From contig NZ_PPCX01000010.1 of NCBI RefSeq assembly GCF_002959775.1, forward strand, positions 372,001-436,000: a stretch of 64,000 nt of DNA. The letters run 5' to 3'. Made by a program: the position numbers and the translations under genes. Positions 50,453 through 59,652 of this stretch are shown here, one piece after another. Below the pieces are notes generated by a model, which was given only the letters and a program-made list of their open reading frames with translations, made no database searches and was not told the origin of the DNA. Numbering within the stretch: position 1 is the first letter of the stretch; every line of letters starts with the position of its first letter. Source of the DNA: Veillonella rogosae JCM 15642. Its GTDB lineage: Bacteria > Bacillota > Negativicutes > Veillonellales > Veillonellaceae.

Positions 50453-51883
50453 TTAGCCTTTGAATTTAGGGGATGTTGGACAAGTTTCAGGTGTTACGTC
50501 TTTGCGAGTACCAAGAACCGCGCTGCGGTCTGTGTAATGTGTATGCAAGAGTTCATGTGCTTTGTGTCCCAATGGTTCACCTAGGAAATCTTTGTACAAC
50601 GCTTGGATCTCTTCGTTTTCGTAGGAAGCAACCCATTTGTAGTTCGCATCAGCTTCGTAAAGACCACCGATACGAGCTTCTTTAGTTTTAACTGCTTGAG
50701 GCAATTTAGTGCGCGGTTGACCGCCGCCACCGATACAGCCGCCTGGGCAAGCCATAACTTCGATGAAGTCATAGTGTTTGCCATTTTCTTTCAAAGCATT
50801 CAAGAAGTCACGAGCGTTTTTACCACCGTGAACTACAGCAACGGACAATGTTACATCATCACCTAATTGTACAGTCGCTTCTTTTACACCTTCCATACCA
50901 CGAACTTCCTCAAGGTGAGTCAATGCGTGTGGAGGTGGCTCATTGCCAGTCACGAGTTTGTAAGCTGTACGCATAGCTGCTTCCATAACACCACCAGTGT
51001 TACCAAAGATGATGGATGCACCAGTTTCCATACCAATCAAGTCATCGAATTGGGAATCTTCAATAGCATTGAAGTCGAGGTTTTCCTCTTGGATCCAACG
51101 GATAAACTCACGAGTTGTGATGGAAATATCTGTATCCATGCCAATGGAATCGTCGTTGTGGAAACGAGCTGCCGCATTCTCTTCTTCACGTTTTGTTTCT
51201 GCTTTTTTAGCTGTACAAGGATTTACAGATACAGACACAATCTTACGAGGATCGATGCCTTTTTTCTCAGCAAAGTATGTTTTAATCATAGCCGCTTCCA
51301 TAGCGATACAAGAACGTGTGGAAGACAAGTTAGGAAGCAATTCTGGGAAGTAGATTTCCGCAAAGCGTACCCACGCTGGGCAGCAGCTTGTGAACTGAGG
51401 AATTTGACCACCTTTATTAAGACGATCTACAAGCTCAGATGCTTCTTCCATGATTGTTAAGTCCGCACCAAAGTTAGTGTCTACTACATAGTCTGCACCA
51501 AGTGCACGCAATGCACCAACCATTTTACCTTCAAGGAACGTACCTGGTTCATAGCCGAAGCCTTCACCGATAGCTACACGAACAGCTGGAGCTGTTTGGA
51601 TAACAACGATTTTTTCAGGATCTGCAAGAGCTGCTTTCACCTTATCAAGCTCGGAACGAGCATGCATGGAGTCAAATGGACATGCAGCCGCACATTGACC
51701 ACAGTGAATACATACAGGAACATCACCATTTGCATCAAGATCGTAATAATCAAGTACGCTCATTACGTCCGCACAAGCGCGACGGCATAACGTACAATTT
51801 TTACATTTATCAAGATCATGAGTAATAGACGGATTGTTGAGTGCAATCGGTACACGTTTATCGATTAATTGATATTGAGACAT
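50453..51883 (-). CDS. [FeFe]-hydrogenase, monomeric with two N-terminal 4Fe-4S clusters
   Basis: A 476-residue protein. Residues ~25-75: ferredoxin-like C-K-N-C-T-L-C-R-R-A-C and C-I-H-C-G-Q-C-A-A-A-C-P. H-cluster motifs: L1 F-T-S-C-C-P-A-W-V (~175), L2 V-N-P-C-T-A-K-K-A-E (~230) and L3 V-M-A-C-P-G-G-C-I-G-G-G-G-Q-P (~375). The C-terminal small-subunit-like segment G-H-K-A-H-E-L-L-H-T-H-Y is fused. It reduces protons with ferredoxin electrons, disposing of reductant from pyruvate oxidation. L2 has Asn where Met is usual (M-P-C). The ATG at 51883 has GGAGGAGG upstream. Maturation genes are not in the window. Confidence 0.95.
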   Translation of the reverse strand: MSQYQLIDKRVPIALNNPSITHDLDKCKNCTLCRRACADVMSVLDYYDLDANGDVPVCIHCGQCAAACPFDSMHARSELDKVKAALADPEKIVVIQTAPAVRVAIGEGFGYEPGTFLEGKMVGALRALGADYVVDTNFGADLTIMEEASELVDRLNKGGQIPQFTSCCPAWVRFAEIYFPELLPNLSSTRSCIAMEAAMIKTYFAEKKGIDPRKIVSVSVNPCTAKKAETKREEENAAARFHNDDSIGMDTDISITTREFIRWIQEENLDFNAIEDSQFDDLIGMETGASIIFGNTGGVMEAAMRTAYKLVTGNEPPPHALTHLEEVRGMEGVKEATVQLGDDVTLSVAVVHGGKNARDFLNALKENGKHYDFIEVMACPGGCIGGGGQPRTKLPQAVKTKEARIGGLYEADANYKWVASYENEEIQALYKDFLGEPLGHKAHELLHTHYTDRSAVLGTRKDVTPETCPTSPKFKG

Positions 51884-52232
51884 GAGGACCTCCTCCAACA
51901 AACTATAACTACCAAACCTTTTCGGACGAAATATGCTAAACTACGGAGCACTTCGCCCTAACCATACTTCTTCATCGTATCTATAGTATACGCTATAGTG
52001 AAAGTTTATACTATGTAGAATTGTTACACTTTTATACAAAATCTCTAAAAAAGTGTAATATAAATCACATTTTATCACGAATGAAAAAATAATTCACCTA
52101 TTTTAAAGGAATTAAAAGAATAATACACAATAGACTTATATAAATAATTAATAGATAAAATGCTAATAATTAATAGATAGCATGCTAATAATTAAAATAT
52201 AAACAAGCAAGACTATTGTCCACATTAGACAA
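51884..52232. other. Intergenic region with promoter dyad and tandem repeats
   Basis: Near 51980-52005 is a dyad around CTATAGTATACGCTATAG upstream of the hydrogenase gene. At ~52135-52200 a ~20-bp unit (ATGCTAATAATTAATAGAT) occurs about three times in tandem. No gene seen. Confidence 0.5.
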
Positions 52233-52266
52233 AAAACGCACGCCCTCCATAGGAGAACGTGCGTGT
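52233..52266 (-). terminator. Likely terminator of the small secreted protein gene at 52359
   Basis: Imperfect hairpin AACGCACGCCCTCC / GGAGAACGTGCGT with A-run on the plus strand, ~95 bp after the stop. Confidence 0.6.
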
Positions 52267-52358
52267 GTGAAGCTTTTACAATAATCATTAATCTAAACGA
52301 GGCATGACTGTTCAACAGTGTATTACGGCTAAGCCCTGTGCTCGTCTATAGGATTAGA

Positions 52359-52733
52359 TTATTTACCGCCCCAGATAAGTTGAAATACTGCTTGTGCAGG
52401 AGTACCTGGCTCAACCTTACGGCTGTTTTTGTTAGGTTGTTCCTCTTTCACAACATAACCTTGTGGATCGTAAAGAGTAACCTTAAGGTCTTTTACCTCT
52501 TGTTTTTTATGATTGAACTCTTCAGTCACGATGTAGTGGTAACCTTCGTAGTCCATAGCTTTAATGTCCATTACAGCTTTTTTATCATCTTTTTTAACGG
52601 AATCATTGTCGATAGACCAAGTGATACCATTGCTGTCAGTACCTACAGTGTACCAGTTAGCAGCATCAACACTACCGATGCCACCAATCAATAAAGCGCC
52701 TGCTGCCAAAACAGCTGCTAATGTTTTTTTCAT
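52359..52733 (-). CDS. Small secreted adhesin-E-like protein, copy A
   Basis: A 124-residue protein with a signal peptide (cleavage near S-V-D-A-A). Mature part N-W-Y-T-V-G-T-D-S-N-G-I-T-W-S-I-D-N-D-S-V-K-K-D-D, then alternating strands. The W-Y-x-x-x-x-D-x-x-x-x-x-x-I-D-N-x-S-V frame is shared with the proteins at 54396 and 55230 and resembles surface-adhesin protein E-like folds. Periplasmic or surface location inferred. GAGAGG precedes the ATG. Function unknown. Confidence 0.75.
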   Translation of the reverse strand: MKKTLAAVLAAGALLIGGIGSVDAANWYTVGTDSNGITWSIDNDSVKKDDKKAVMDIKAMDYEGYHYIVTEEFNHKKQEVKDLKVTLYDPQGYVVKEEQPNKNSRKVEPGTPAQAVFQLIWGGK

Positions 52734-52822
52734 ATTATACCTCTCGAATTAAATACAAGAATATTAAATCTAGTATATTCGATAAAACTAAATATTTTAT
52801 GAAAGACAAACGTGCTCAACCT

Positions 52823-53866
52823 TTATATCTTCACATAATAGGTCGAACGTCCGCCCCCCTTACGACTAATTATACCATTCTTCACAAGCGTACGAACTGC
52901 GCCCTCAATAGAACTATCACTGAGATTTGGGCACCATTCTCGGATATGTTGCTTTGTGAAAGCCCCTAAATGATTGTCTATAGCAGTTTGCACCTGACGT
53001 ATCACAGAGGTGCTATTTACTAATAAAGAACTGCGGTCTTCAAAGTCATGATACGCGGCCAATAACATTTGTAACCAATACCGAATGAAAGCCGTAGGAC
53101 AAGAGCTTTCACCATACCAGGCATCACTAGACTCGCGCAAAGCGGCATAATACATATCCTTGTTCGCGGCAATTTTAGCCTCTAAGGACACATATTTACC
53201 AACCATAAAGCCACTACGATACAACAACAATGTCGTCAACAATCGACTCATGCGACCATTGCCATCGTTAAAGGGGTGAATGCACAAGAAATCATGAATA
53301 AATATAGGAATCGCCAATAGCGGCTCCACCTCACCATTGCCGACAACACGATTATATTCCGTGCAAATCTGATCTAAAGCCTCCGCCGTTTCATATGGGG
53401 CCAATGGAGTAAACAAAACCTCAGTACGGCCATCTGGATAGGTGGCGCTAATATAATTCTGCACACTCTTTAACTGCCCTCCACGGGCATTAAACTGGTA
53501 CTGATAGAGAATTTTATGTAACTGTAAAATATGATTTCGTGACAGCGTTATAGAATCATAACTATCATGGATGATATTCAACGCATCACGATAACCCATA
53601 ATCTCTTGCTCATCCCGATTTCGAGGCGTCGTCTTATCCGCCACCAACTGCCGAAGCCGTGTACTCGTCGTCACAATCCCTTCAATCGCATTCGAAGCCT
53701 CCGTACTCTGCACCTTTGCCAACTCCACAAGAGACTCCAACACCGCAGGACTCTGAGAAAGCAAAACCTCCTCCTTGCCATTTGCCCGATAAATCCCAGC
53801 GATAAGACTTAACATATCCATATCCCATGACAAAGACTGAATCCGACCATACTCAAAACGACGCAT
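52823..53866 (-). CDS. Fic-family AMP-transferase, class II
   Basis: A 347-residue protein. The Fic motif H-P-F-N-D-G-N-G-R-M-S-R is at ~200-211 with the catalytic His; the flap region lies before it. An inhibitory helix motif S-N-A-I-E-G (S/T-x-x-x-E-G) at ~57-62 is N-terminal, which defines class II autoinhibited Fic proteins. A C-terminal winged-helix segment follows (I-R-E-W-C-P-N-L-S-D-S-S-I-E-G-A-V-R-T-L-V). They transfer AMP (or related groups) to proteins; the target is unknown. The ATG at 53866 has GGAGG upstream. Two GTGAAAGC copies (52956 +, 53105 -). Confidence 0.92.
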   Translation of the reverse strand: MRRFEYGRIQSLSWDMDMLSLIAGIYRANGKEEVLLSQSPAVLESLVELAKVQSTEASNAIEGIVTTSTRLRQLVADKTTPRNRDEQEIMGYRDALNIIHDSYDSITLSRNHILQLHKILYQYQFNARGGQLKSVQNYISATYPDGRTEVLFTPLAPYETAEALDQICTEYNRVVGNGEVEPLLAIPIFIHDFLCIHPFNDGNGRMSRLLTTLLLYRSGFMVGKYVSLEAKIAANKDMYYAALRESSDAWYGESSCPTAFIRYWLQMLLAAYHDFEDRSSLLVNSTSVIRQVQTAIDNHLGAFTKQHIREWCPNLSDSSIEGAVRTLVKNGIISRKGGGRSTYYVKI

Positions 53867-53948
53867 ACACACACCTCCAATCCGTTCTAATCCCTTACAA
53901 ATCATATTATTCCCTTAAATTATACCATAAAATAAGGGAATAAATAAT

Positions 53949-54280
53949 TTAGATACATTTAATCATACGTACAAAAAGGATTCTATCCCTTTGAGACCGA
54001 CTTAGGTCTCTTTCTTCTGAAACGCCGATTTGGATACATTTCCTCATCAGGAAATAAGAAAACGGGTGAATATATCTCGTAGGACGACTTAGCTCGCTTT
54101 TTCCCGAACGCAAATATCGTAAATTTCCTCATTAGGATTAGAAGAAAACGGGATATATCTCGTAGGACGACTTAGCTCGCTATTCCCCTACGCAGTTTTG
54201 AGTAAATTTAATCATACGTACAGAAAGGGTTCTATCTCTTTGAGACCGACTTAGGTCACTTTCTTCTAAAACGCCGTTTT
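53949..54280. repeat. Tandem array of partial conserved-loop hairpin elements
   Basis: A ~110-bp segment (TAATCATACGTACA..GACCGACTTAGGTC..ACGCCG..TTTGGATACATTTCCTC) appears twice, at ~53949-54045 and ~54207-54290. Between them are two partial elements with loops at ~54083 and ~54167, each followed by unrelated sequence instead of the second arm. They flank the complete copy at 54281-54400. Confidence 0.7.
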
Positions 54281-54400
54281 GGATACATTTCCTCATCAGG
54301 AAATGAGAAAACGGGTGAATATATCTCGTAGGACGACTTAGCTCGCTTTGGAGGACGTAGAGATATATTCACCCGTTCATAACCGAAGAGGAAATTTACC
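54281..54400 (-). repeat. Long hairpin element with conserved apical loop, copy 2
   Basis: Outer stem GGATACATTTCCTC (54281) / GAGGAAATTTACC (54388). Inner stem ACGGGTGAATATATCTC (54311) / GAGATATATTCACCCGT (54360). Loop core starts at 54333. The right outer arm overlaps the stop codon of the gene at 54396. Confidence 0.85.
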
Positions 54401-54761
54401 AAATCAAGTGATACACGTGATCTAGATTACTTCCTTCTTGTATTTGTATTTCTGTATTGTCATATGTTTGGCCACCGATCATATAGCCTGCTGGATTGTA
54501 TGCTTTCATCTCGAGCAGTTTCGCAGTCTTTGCAGCACGATTAAATTGCAAAGTATAAATAGAGTGATCACCGCTAGGGTCAACAATCTTTAAATTCAAC
54601 TTAGCCTGTGCATCGTCTTTCTCTACCGTATCGTTGTCGATGTAACCAGTACGACCATCCGCATCAGTATTAAGAGGATACCAACTTTCAGCATGAGACA
54701 CGCCCACACCAGCACTGAATAACAAACCTGCTACCGCTAAACATGCAAACCATTTTTTCAT
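54396..54761 (-). CDS. Small secreted adhesin-E-like protein, copy B
   Basis: A 121-residue protein with a signal peptide (cleavage near S-H-A-E). Mature E-S-W-Y-P-L-N-T-D-A-D-G-R-T-G-Y-I-D-N-D-T-V-E-K-D-D matches copy A. It ends V-Y-H-L-I-W, aligning with V-F-Q-L-I-W of copy A. The start at 54761 has CAGGAGAG upstream. The stop codon is inside the outer arm of hairpin element copy 2. Function unknown. Confidence 0.75.
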   Translation of the reverse strand: MKKWFACLAVAGLLFSAGVGVSHAESWYPLNTDADGRTGYIDNDTVEKDDAQAKLNLKIVDPSGDHSIYTLQFNRAAKTAKLLEMKAYNPAGYMIGGQTYDNTEIQIQEGSNLDHVYHLIW

Positions 54762-54889
54762 AACCGTTCTCTCCTGATTAGAAAATCTAAACAACTATGC
54801 ATTTCGCATAATACAATTCACTATGACTTCATTATAACACCATAATTGCATAATGCTAATAAAAACTCTATTAAATGCATAAATTATAT

Positions 54890-55076
54890 AGACCCCCTAA
54901 GGAACGTCTAGCGAGGCCCCTATGGGCTTTAAATAATCCAATGGATTTGAGGCTGATATTCGCCCTGTAAGATTGGTAAGAAAATAGAAAGCCCCGAACT
55001 GTTCTGAAAACGACTTAGCCTATTCCTCTAGGAACGTCTAGCGAGGTCCCTATGGGATTAAATAATCGTATTGTAA
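54890..55076. repeat. Decayed hairpin-element sequence and short direct repeats
   Basis: AGGAACGTCTAGCGAGG plus CCCTATGGG occurs twice (~54899 and ~55029). A partial loop AACGACTTAGCCTATTCCTC is at ~55008. No gene. Confidence 0.6.
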
Positions 55077-55219
55077 TAGGGATGCCCATACTAAGATTAG
55101 TGTAAATGAGAAATAAAAAGGCCCAACACTTCTATGAAAACGACTTAGCTCGCTTTGGAGGCTTTCATAGAAGTGTTGGGTCTACTATCTAAACACACTG
55201 TCTAGAATGGGCATCCCTA
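55077..55219 (-). repeat. Long hairpin element with conserved apical loop, copy 3
   Basis: Outer stem TAGGGATGCCCAT (55077) / ATGGGCATCCCTA (55207). Inner 18-bp perfect stem (55122-55139 with 55163-55180). Loop core starts at 55140. It ends 11 bp from the stop of the gene at 55230. Followed by a U-run on the minus strand after the inner stem, so it may terminate transcription. Confidence 0.88.
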
Positions 55220-55229
55220 CACCGAAGGA

Positions 55230-55601
55230 TTATTTACCCCATAGGGCCTGCATAACTTCCGCGCCCATGGTATCTTCTTCAATTTTCGTAGGTTTTTGTG
55301 CGTCTTTGCTGGACAACAACGCTACACCAGATGCACTGTATACTGTTGTATCAAGTTCTGTCCATGTTTTTTCTTTACGATCGATGCGTACTGTGTAGAT
55401 GTATGTGAAGCCTTCTACATTGTTAATTTTAACAAGTACTGTAGCCGCATCATCTGTTTTATATACAGAAGAGTTGTCGATAAACCATGCTGCATCATCA
55501 GCATCAGCATCGATATAATACCAATCAGCGGCATTCGCTTGGCCAAAGCCACCTACAAAGAAAACCCCTGCTGCAAACATAGCAGCTAACCATTTTTTCA
55601 T
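55230..55601 (-). CDS. Small secreted adhesin-E-like protein, copy C
   Basis: A 123-residue protein with a signal peptide (cleavage near A-N-A-A). Mature D-W-Y-Y-I-D-A-D-A-D-D-A-A-W-F-I-D-N-S-S-V-Y-K-T-D matches copies A and B; it ends V-M-Q-A-L-W. The start at 55601 has AAGGAG upstream. Lies ~75 bp after gyrA's stop side on the same strand. Hairpin element copy 3 follows it. Function unknown. Confidence 0.75.
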   Translation of the reverse strand: MKKWLAAMFAAGVFFVGGFGQANAADWYYIDADADDAAWFIDNSSVYKTDDAATVLVKINNVEGFTYIYTVRIDRKEKTWTELDTTVYSASGVALLSSKDAQKPTKIEEDTMGAEVMQALWGK

Positions 55602-55676
55602 TTCTAACTCCTTAACGCTAGAGACGACCATCTAAGATGGCCGCCCATAGTTTCTTACATATAGTATTAATACAAA

Positions 55677-58151
55677 TTATTCTTCAGTTACATCTTCTTC
55701 GATTTCAGAACCTGGAATAACAGCAATGCTAGCTACTTTATCACCTTCGTCGAGGTTTTGTGTTTTCACACCAGAAATAGCTTTGCCTTTTTTAACAGCA
55801 ATATCATTCATGTTGAAGCGGATGATTTTGCCTTGTTCAGAGATAAGCATTACTTCATCATCGTTATGAACAACTTCAACAGCAACTACGTCACCTGTTT
55901 TGTTCGTAATCTTGAAGTTCTTAGAGCCTTTACCACCGCGTTTTTGCAATGTGTAAGCTTCCGCATCATTGCGTTTACCGAAACCTTCTTCGGAGATAGT
56001 AAACACTTGTGCTTCGCTTTCATCAGCATTAATAACACCAGCACCTACAACCACGTCGCCTGCATTGAGTTTAATGCCCCGCACGCCGTGAGCCGCACGT
56101 TTCATAAGGCGTACATCGCTTTCACTGAATCGAATAGCGATACCCAATTTAGTACCGATCAAGATATCTTGGTCACCAGTCGTTACGTTGACGGAAATCA
56201 AGTGATCTCCTTCGTCGAGGTTGATAGCGTTGAGACCAGAACGACGGATATTGCGGTATTCTTCGATAGCTGTACGTTTTACAACGCCGAACTCAGTTAC
56301 CATGAATAAGTTTACATCTTCTTGAACGCGTTCAAGGTCGATCATAGTCGTAACAGATTCGCCTACAGCTAGTGGCAATACGTTAACCATAGCAGTACCA
56401 CGAGAGTTGCGGGAACCTGCTTCTGGCACTTCGTATGCTTTGAGGCGGTATGTACGGCCTGTGGACGTGAAGAATAGCAATGTATTATGCGTGCGAACAT
56501 GCATAATTTGCGTTACATAATCGTCTTCCTTCGTTTTCATGCCGATAACGCCAGCGCCACCTTTATGTTGGTTGCGATATACGTTCGCGTTCATCCGTTT
56601 GATATAACCTTGTTTAGTCAAGGTAATAACCATCTCTTCGTCAGCGATGAGGTCCTCTACATCAAGGTCAGACGTATCGATTGTGATTTCAGAACGACGA
56701 GGGTCGCCGTATTTCTTCTTCATATCTTCAAGTTCGTCTTTGATGATTTGACGTTGACGCGCTTCGCTAGCCAAGATAGCTTTCAAGTCTTCGATCAATG
56801 CCAACAATTCCTTGTATTCCTCTTCGATTTTTTCGCGTTCCAAGCCTGTTAAACGGCGTAAACGCATGTCGAGGATGGCTACTGCTTGTTTTTCTGAAAG
56901 CCCGAATTTTTGCATCAATGCGTTACGTGCGATTTCATCAGTTTGAGAGCTGCGAATTGTAGCGATAACTTCATCGATGTGGTCAAGGGCGATCAACAAG
57001 CCTTCCAAGATGTGTGCACGCGCTTCAGCTTTATTAAGCTCGAATTGAGTGCGGCGTACGATTACTTCGAGACGGTGATCTAAGTAGTAACCCAATACTT
57101 CTTTCAAATTCAATACGCGAGGATGACCATCTACGAGGGCCAACATGATCACGCCGAAAGATTCTTGAAGTTGAGTGTGTTTATATAATTTGTTAAGAAC
57201 GATATCTGGTTGCACATCAGCGCGCAATTCGATAACGATGCGCATACCTTGACGGTCAGATTCGTCACGAAGTGCTGTGATGCCATCAATAACCTTGTCG
57301 CGGCTCAAGTTCGCAATCGTTTCGATAACGCGAGCCTTATTAACTTGGTATGGGATCTCAGTCACTACGATTTTATGCTTGCCCTTCGCCATTTCTTCAA
57401 TGGTTGCACGAGCGCGCATTTTTACGCTGCCACGACCTGTGGAGTATGCTTTTTTAATGCCTTCCCGGCCCAAAATGAGCGCCCCAGTCGGGAAGTCTGG
57501 ACCTTTGATTTGCGTCATCAATTCGTCCACAGTTACATCTGGATTATCGATGAGCATGGTAAGGCCATTACATACCTCGTTAAGGTTATGCGGCGGAATA
57601 TTTGTCGCCATCCCTACGGCGATACCGCTGGAACCATTGATAAGAAGATTTGGAATCTTCGCTGGCAATACTGTAGGTTCTTGCAAGCTTTCATCATAGT
57701 TCGGCATGAAATCAACAGTTTCCTTGTCAATATCAGCGAGCATTTCTTGCGTAATTTTCGCCATACGTACTTCGGTATAACGCATCGCAGCGGCACTATC
57801 ACCGTCGATGGAACCAAAGTTACCGTGGCCGTCTACCAAGAGGTAGCGCGTATTGAAATCTTGCGCTAAACGAACCGTTGCGTCGTAAACGGAGCTATCA
57901 CCATGTGGATGGTACTTACCAAGTACGTCACCGACGATACGAGCGGATTTCTTGTACGGTTTATTTGGCGTCATGCCTGTTTCGTGCATCGCGTACAAAA
58001 TACGACGATGTACTGGTTTCAAGCCATCGCGCACATCTGGAAGAGCACGCATTACGATTACGGACATTGCATAATCGATATAGGCGTTCTTCATTTCTTT
58101 ATCAATCTGAACGGGATGAATATTCCCGTGGGACCATTGTTGGTCTGCCAC
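55677..58151 (-). CDS. gyrA: DNA gyrase subunit A
   Basis: An 824-residue type II topoisomerase A subunit. The catalytic Tyr is in A-A-M-R-Y-T-E-V-R (~122). The QRDR reads [10 protein letters not shown], wild type at the two main quinolone positions (Ser and Asp). Six C-terminal beta-pinwheel repeats follow, with the GyrA box-like Q-K-R-G-G-K-G identifying gyrase rather than topoisomerase IV. An acidic tail (E-E-D-V-T-E-E) closes it. With GyrB it introduces negative supercoils. GAGG precedes the ATG. One GTGAAAGC (56118, minus). Confidence 0.97.
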   Translation of the reverse strand: MADQQWSHGNIHPVQIDKEMKNAYIDYAMSVIVMRALPDVRDGLKPVHRRILYAMHETGMTPNKPYKKSARIVGDVLGKYHPHGDSSVYDATVRLAQDFNTRYLLVDGHGNFGSIDGDSAAAMRYTEVRMAKITQEMLADIDKETVDFMPNYDESLQEPTVLPAKIPNLLINGSSGIAVGMATNIPPHNLNEVCNGLTMLIDNPDVTVDELMTQIKGPDFPTGALILGREGIKKAYSTGRGSVKMRARATIEEMAKGKHKIVVTEIPYQVNKARVIETIANLSRDKVIDGITALRDESDRQGMRIVIELRADVQPDIVLNKLYKHTQLQESFGVIMLALVDGHPRVLNLKEVLGYYLDHRLEVIVRRTQFELNKAEARAHILEGLLIALDHIDEVIATIRSSQTDEIARNALMQKFGLSEKQAVAILDMRLRRLTGLEREKIEEEYKELLALIEDLKAILASEARQRQIIKDELEDMKKKYGDPRRSEITIDTSDLDVEDLIADEEMVITLTKQGYIKRMNANVYRNQHKGGAGVIGMKTKEDDYVTQIMHVRTHNTLLFFTSTGRTYRLKAYEVPEAGSRNSRGTAMVNVLPLAVGESVTTMIDLERVQEDVNLFMVTEFGVVKRTAIEEYRNIRRSGLNAINLDEGDHLISVNVTTGDQDILIGTKLGIAIRFSESDVRLMKRAAHGVRGIKLNAGDVVVGAGVINADESEAQVFTISEEGFGKRNDAEAYTLQKRGGKGSKNFKITNKTGDVVAVEVVHNDDEVMLISEQGKIIRFNMNDIAVKKGKAISGVKTQNLDEGDKVASIAVIPGSEIEEDVTEE

Positions 58152-58265
58152 AATCTCACCTCATTTTACTAACACTGATTATAATACATCATAATATTAT
58201 AGCATTTTTAGGTAACTAAAGCCATGTTTTATAAAAGAAGAGTAAAGCAAATATATAGAAACTAA

Positions 58266-58315
58266 AATAAAAAAACAGTACTCATCAATACTTTATAAAG
58301 TATTGATGAGACTGC
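58266..58315 (-). terminator. Intrinsic terminator of the restriction-modification operon
   Basis: Near-perfect stem CTCATCAATACTT / AAGTATTGATGAG with a minus-strand U-run, ~45 bp after the methyltransferase stop. Confidence 0.85.
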
Positions 58316-58360
58316 TTTCAATGCTTCTATTACAATTAAGAGTATAAATTAATATAGTAA

Positions 58361-59641
58361 TTATTGATTTTTATAATAATTATCTAAAACCTTTTTACAT
58401 GATTGAGCAAGCGCTCTTGCCAACGGTGGTGGCACAGCATTTCCCACATGCTCACATCTTTTAGAGTGATTACCAAAAAATTTATAATTTAAAGGAAAAC
58501 CTGTAATAGTCGCAGCTTCCCTTACAGTTATACTCCTATGTTCTTTAGGATGAACTGGAAAATTACTATGCCCAGGCACTAAAGTTGGACTTGGTTGATT
58601 ACCAGCCAACCTCATTGTCGCTCCCCTAGAATAAAATTTACTAATTTTTAACTCATCTGGCAATAAATCCATATGATTCGCTATATTATCGCCTTCAGGA
58701 ATATATTTAAATCGCCGAACTGTCTTTTCACTATGATTCATAGGTAAATTATCTATATCATCAACATCTTTATAATCTATTAACCTAAGTGCATCATTAA
58801 CAGTTTTAGGAGAAGGTAATTTTAATAAATTCTTGTCAAGCCCTGATCTATATATCGACTGATCCATATACTGGGGTTGAGGATATTCAAATATATCCTC
58901 AACATCATTTCTTATAGCTACTATTATCAATCTTTCTCGTTTTGTTGCAGCACCATACCATGCAGAATTCAGAATATCCATATGGACAGTATATCCCATC
59001 TCCTCATATAATCTTTTAATATCTTCTACAACAGAGATATAATTTGGTGAACTTTGTAAACGTTTTAAAAGTAATTCTTTACGCTTTTTTAATGCTTTTC
59101 CTTCAGCTTCAAAAGTTTCATCAATTTTATTTATTTTACGTAATGCAGCTTTTTTACCTTTATAATTCTCTAATGCTTGCCAAAGATTTTCTATCTCATT
59201 TCGAAGCTCAGCGTCATCACCAACTAAAACTTTAGCATTTCGCATTCCAGGAACATTTTCAATAATAGAAATTTTAGGTCTAAAGGCTTTAACCAAATTT
59301 AGTTGCGCATGATATAAATAATTACGCTCATCTATAGGATTTCTCTCTCCAGCTAAACTAAAACCTTTACAAACAACGCCCCCAAAAAAAACATCAATTT
59401 CTCCAATAGTCACACCTAATTTATTTCTGAGTGCTTCGGCATCAATCTTATCAATTGAAGTATTATCTATATAAGCACCTTCTTCTATTAAGTTTTGATT
59501 ATTATATACTAATGTTTTTAGACAATCATCAATAAAGTCATTAACATAAACAGTTCTAAAGTTTTCTTGCATAAACCCTATATGAGATCCACCTGCACCA
59601 ACGAAGGTTTCAAATATAGTATATCCTGTATTTGCCGACAT
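58361..59641 (-). CDS. DNA (cytosine-5) methyltransferase with atypical catalytic loop
   Basis: A 426-residue C5-MTase. Motif I F-E-T-F-V-G-A-G-G-S-H-I-G (~9-21), motif IV F-F-G-G-V-V-C-K-G-F-S, motif VI I-I-E-N-V-P-G, a motif VIII-like R-E-R-L-I-I-V-A-I, motif IX R-S-I-T-V-R-E-A-A-T-I-T-G-F-P and motif X G-N-A-V-P-P-P-L-A-R-A. The catalytic Cys is kept, but the usual P-P-C-Q is V-V-C-K. The target recognition domain is between VIII and IX. It pairs with the putative endonuclease 11 bp upstream. AT-rich composition suggests transfer. A GGAGG site precedes the ATG. Confidence 0.9.
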   Translation of the reverse strand: MSANTGYTIFETFVGAGGSHIGFMQENFRTVYVNDFIDDCLKTLVYNNQNLIEEGAYIDNTSIDKIDAEALRNKLGVTIGEIDVFFGGVVCKGFSLAGERNPIDERNYLYHAQLNLVKAFRPKISIIENVPGMRNAKVLVGDDAELRNEIENLWQALENYKGKKAALRKINKIDETFEAEGKALKKRKELLLKRLQSSPNYISVVEDIKRLYEEMGYTVHMDILNSAWYGAATKRERLIIVAIRNDVEDIFEYPQPQYMDQSIYRSGLDKNLLKLPSPKTVNDALRLIDYKDVDDIDNLPMNHSEKTVRRFKYIPEGDNIANHMDLLPDELKISKFYSRGATMRLAGNQPSPTLVPGHSNFPVHPKEHRSITVREAATITGFPLNYKFFGNHSKRCEHVGNAVPPPLARALAQSCKKVLDNYYKNQ

Positions 59642-59652
59642 CTATCCACCTC

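Larger units (their letters stand above)
1624..56125. repeat. Dispersed octamer GTGAAAGC (hand count: 29 copies)
   Basis: Plus-strand copies start at 1624, 2658, 4608, 14172, 20344, 22034, 24607, 26241, 27843, 29132, 32571, 35893, 37533, 39809, 45688 and 52956. Minus-strand copies (GCTTTCAC) start at 8048, 14189, 19463, 20481, 30681, 35575, 37853, 39622, 46416, 49613, 51633, 53105 and 56118. The base before the octamer is G or T in 26 of 29. From base composition alone (assuming ~39% GC) one to two copies would be expected. Confidence 0.85.

Noticed and set aside
1624-56125. GTGAAAGC as a Chi-type recombination site
   Set aside because: Chi words are usually skewed to one strand along a replichore. 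Here 16 plus and 13 minus copies are nearly balanced, so an uptake word is preferred; genome-wide skew would decide.
57210-57869. 219-codon plus-strand ORF inside gyrA
   Set aside because: Antisense shadow of gyrA without SD or protein-like composition.
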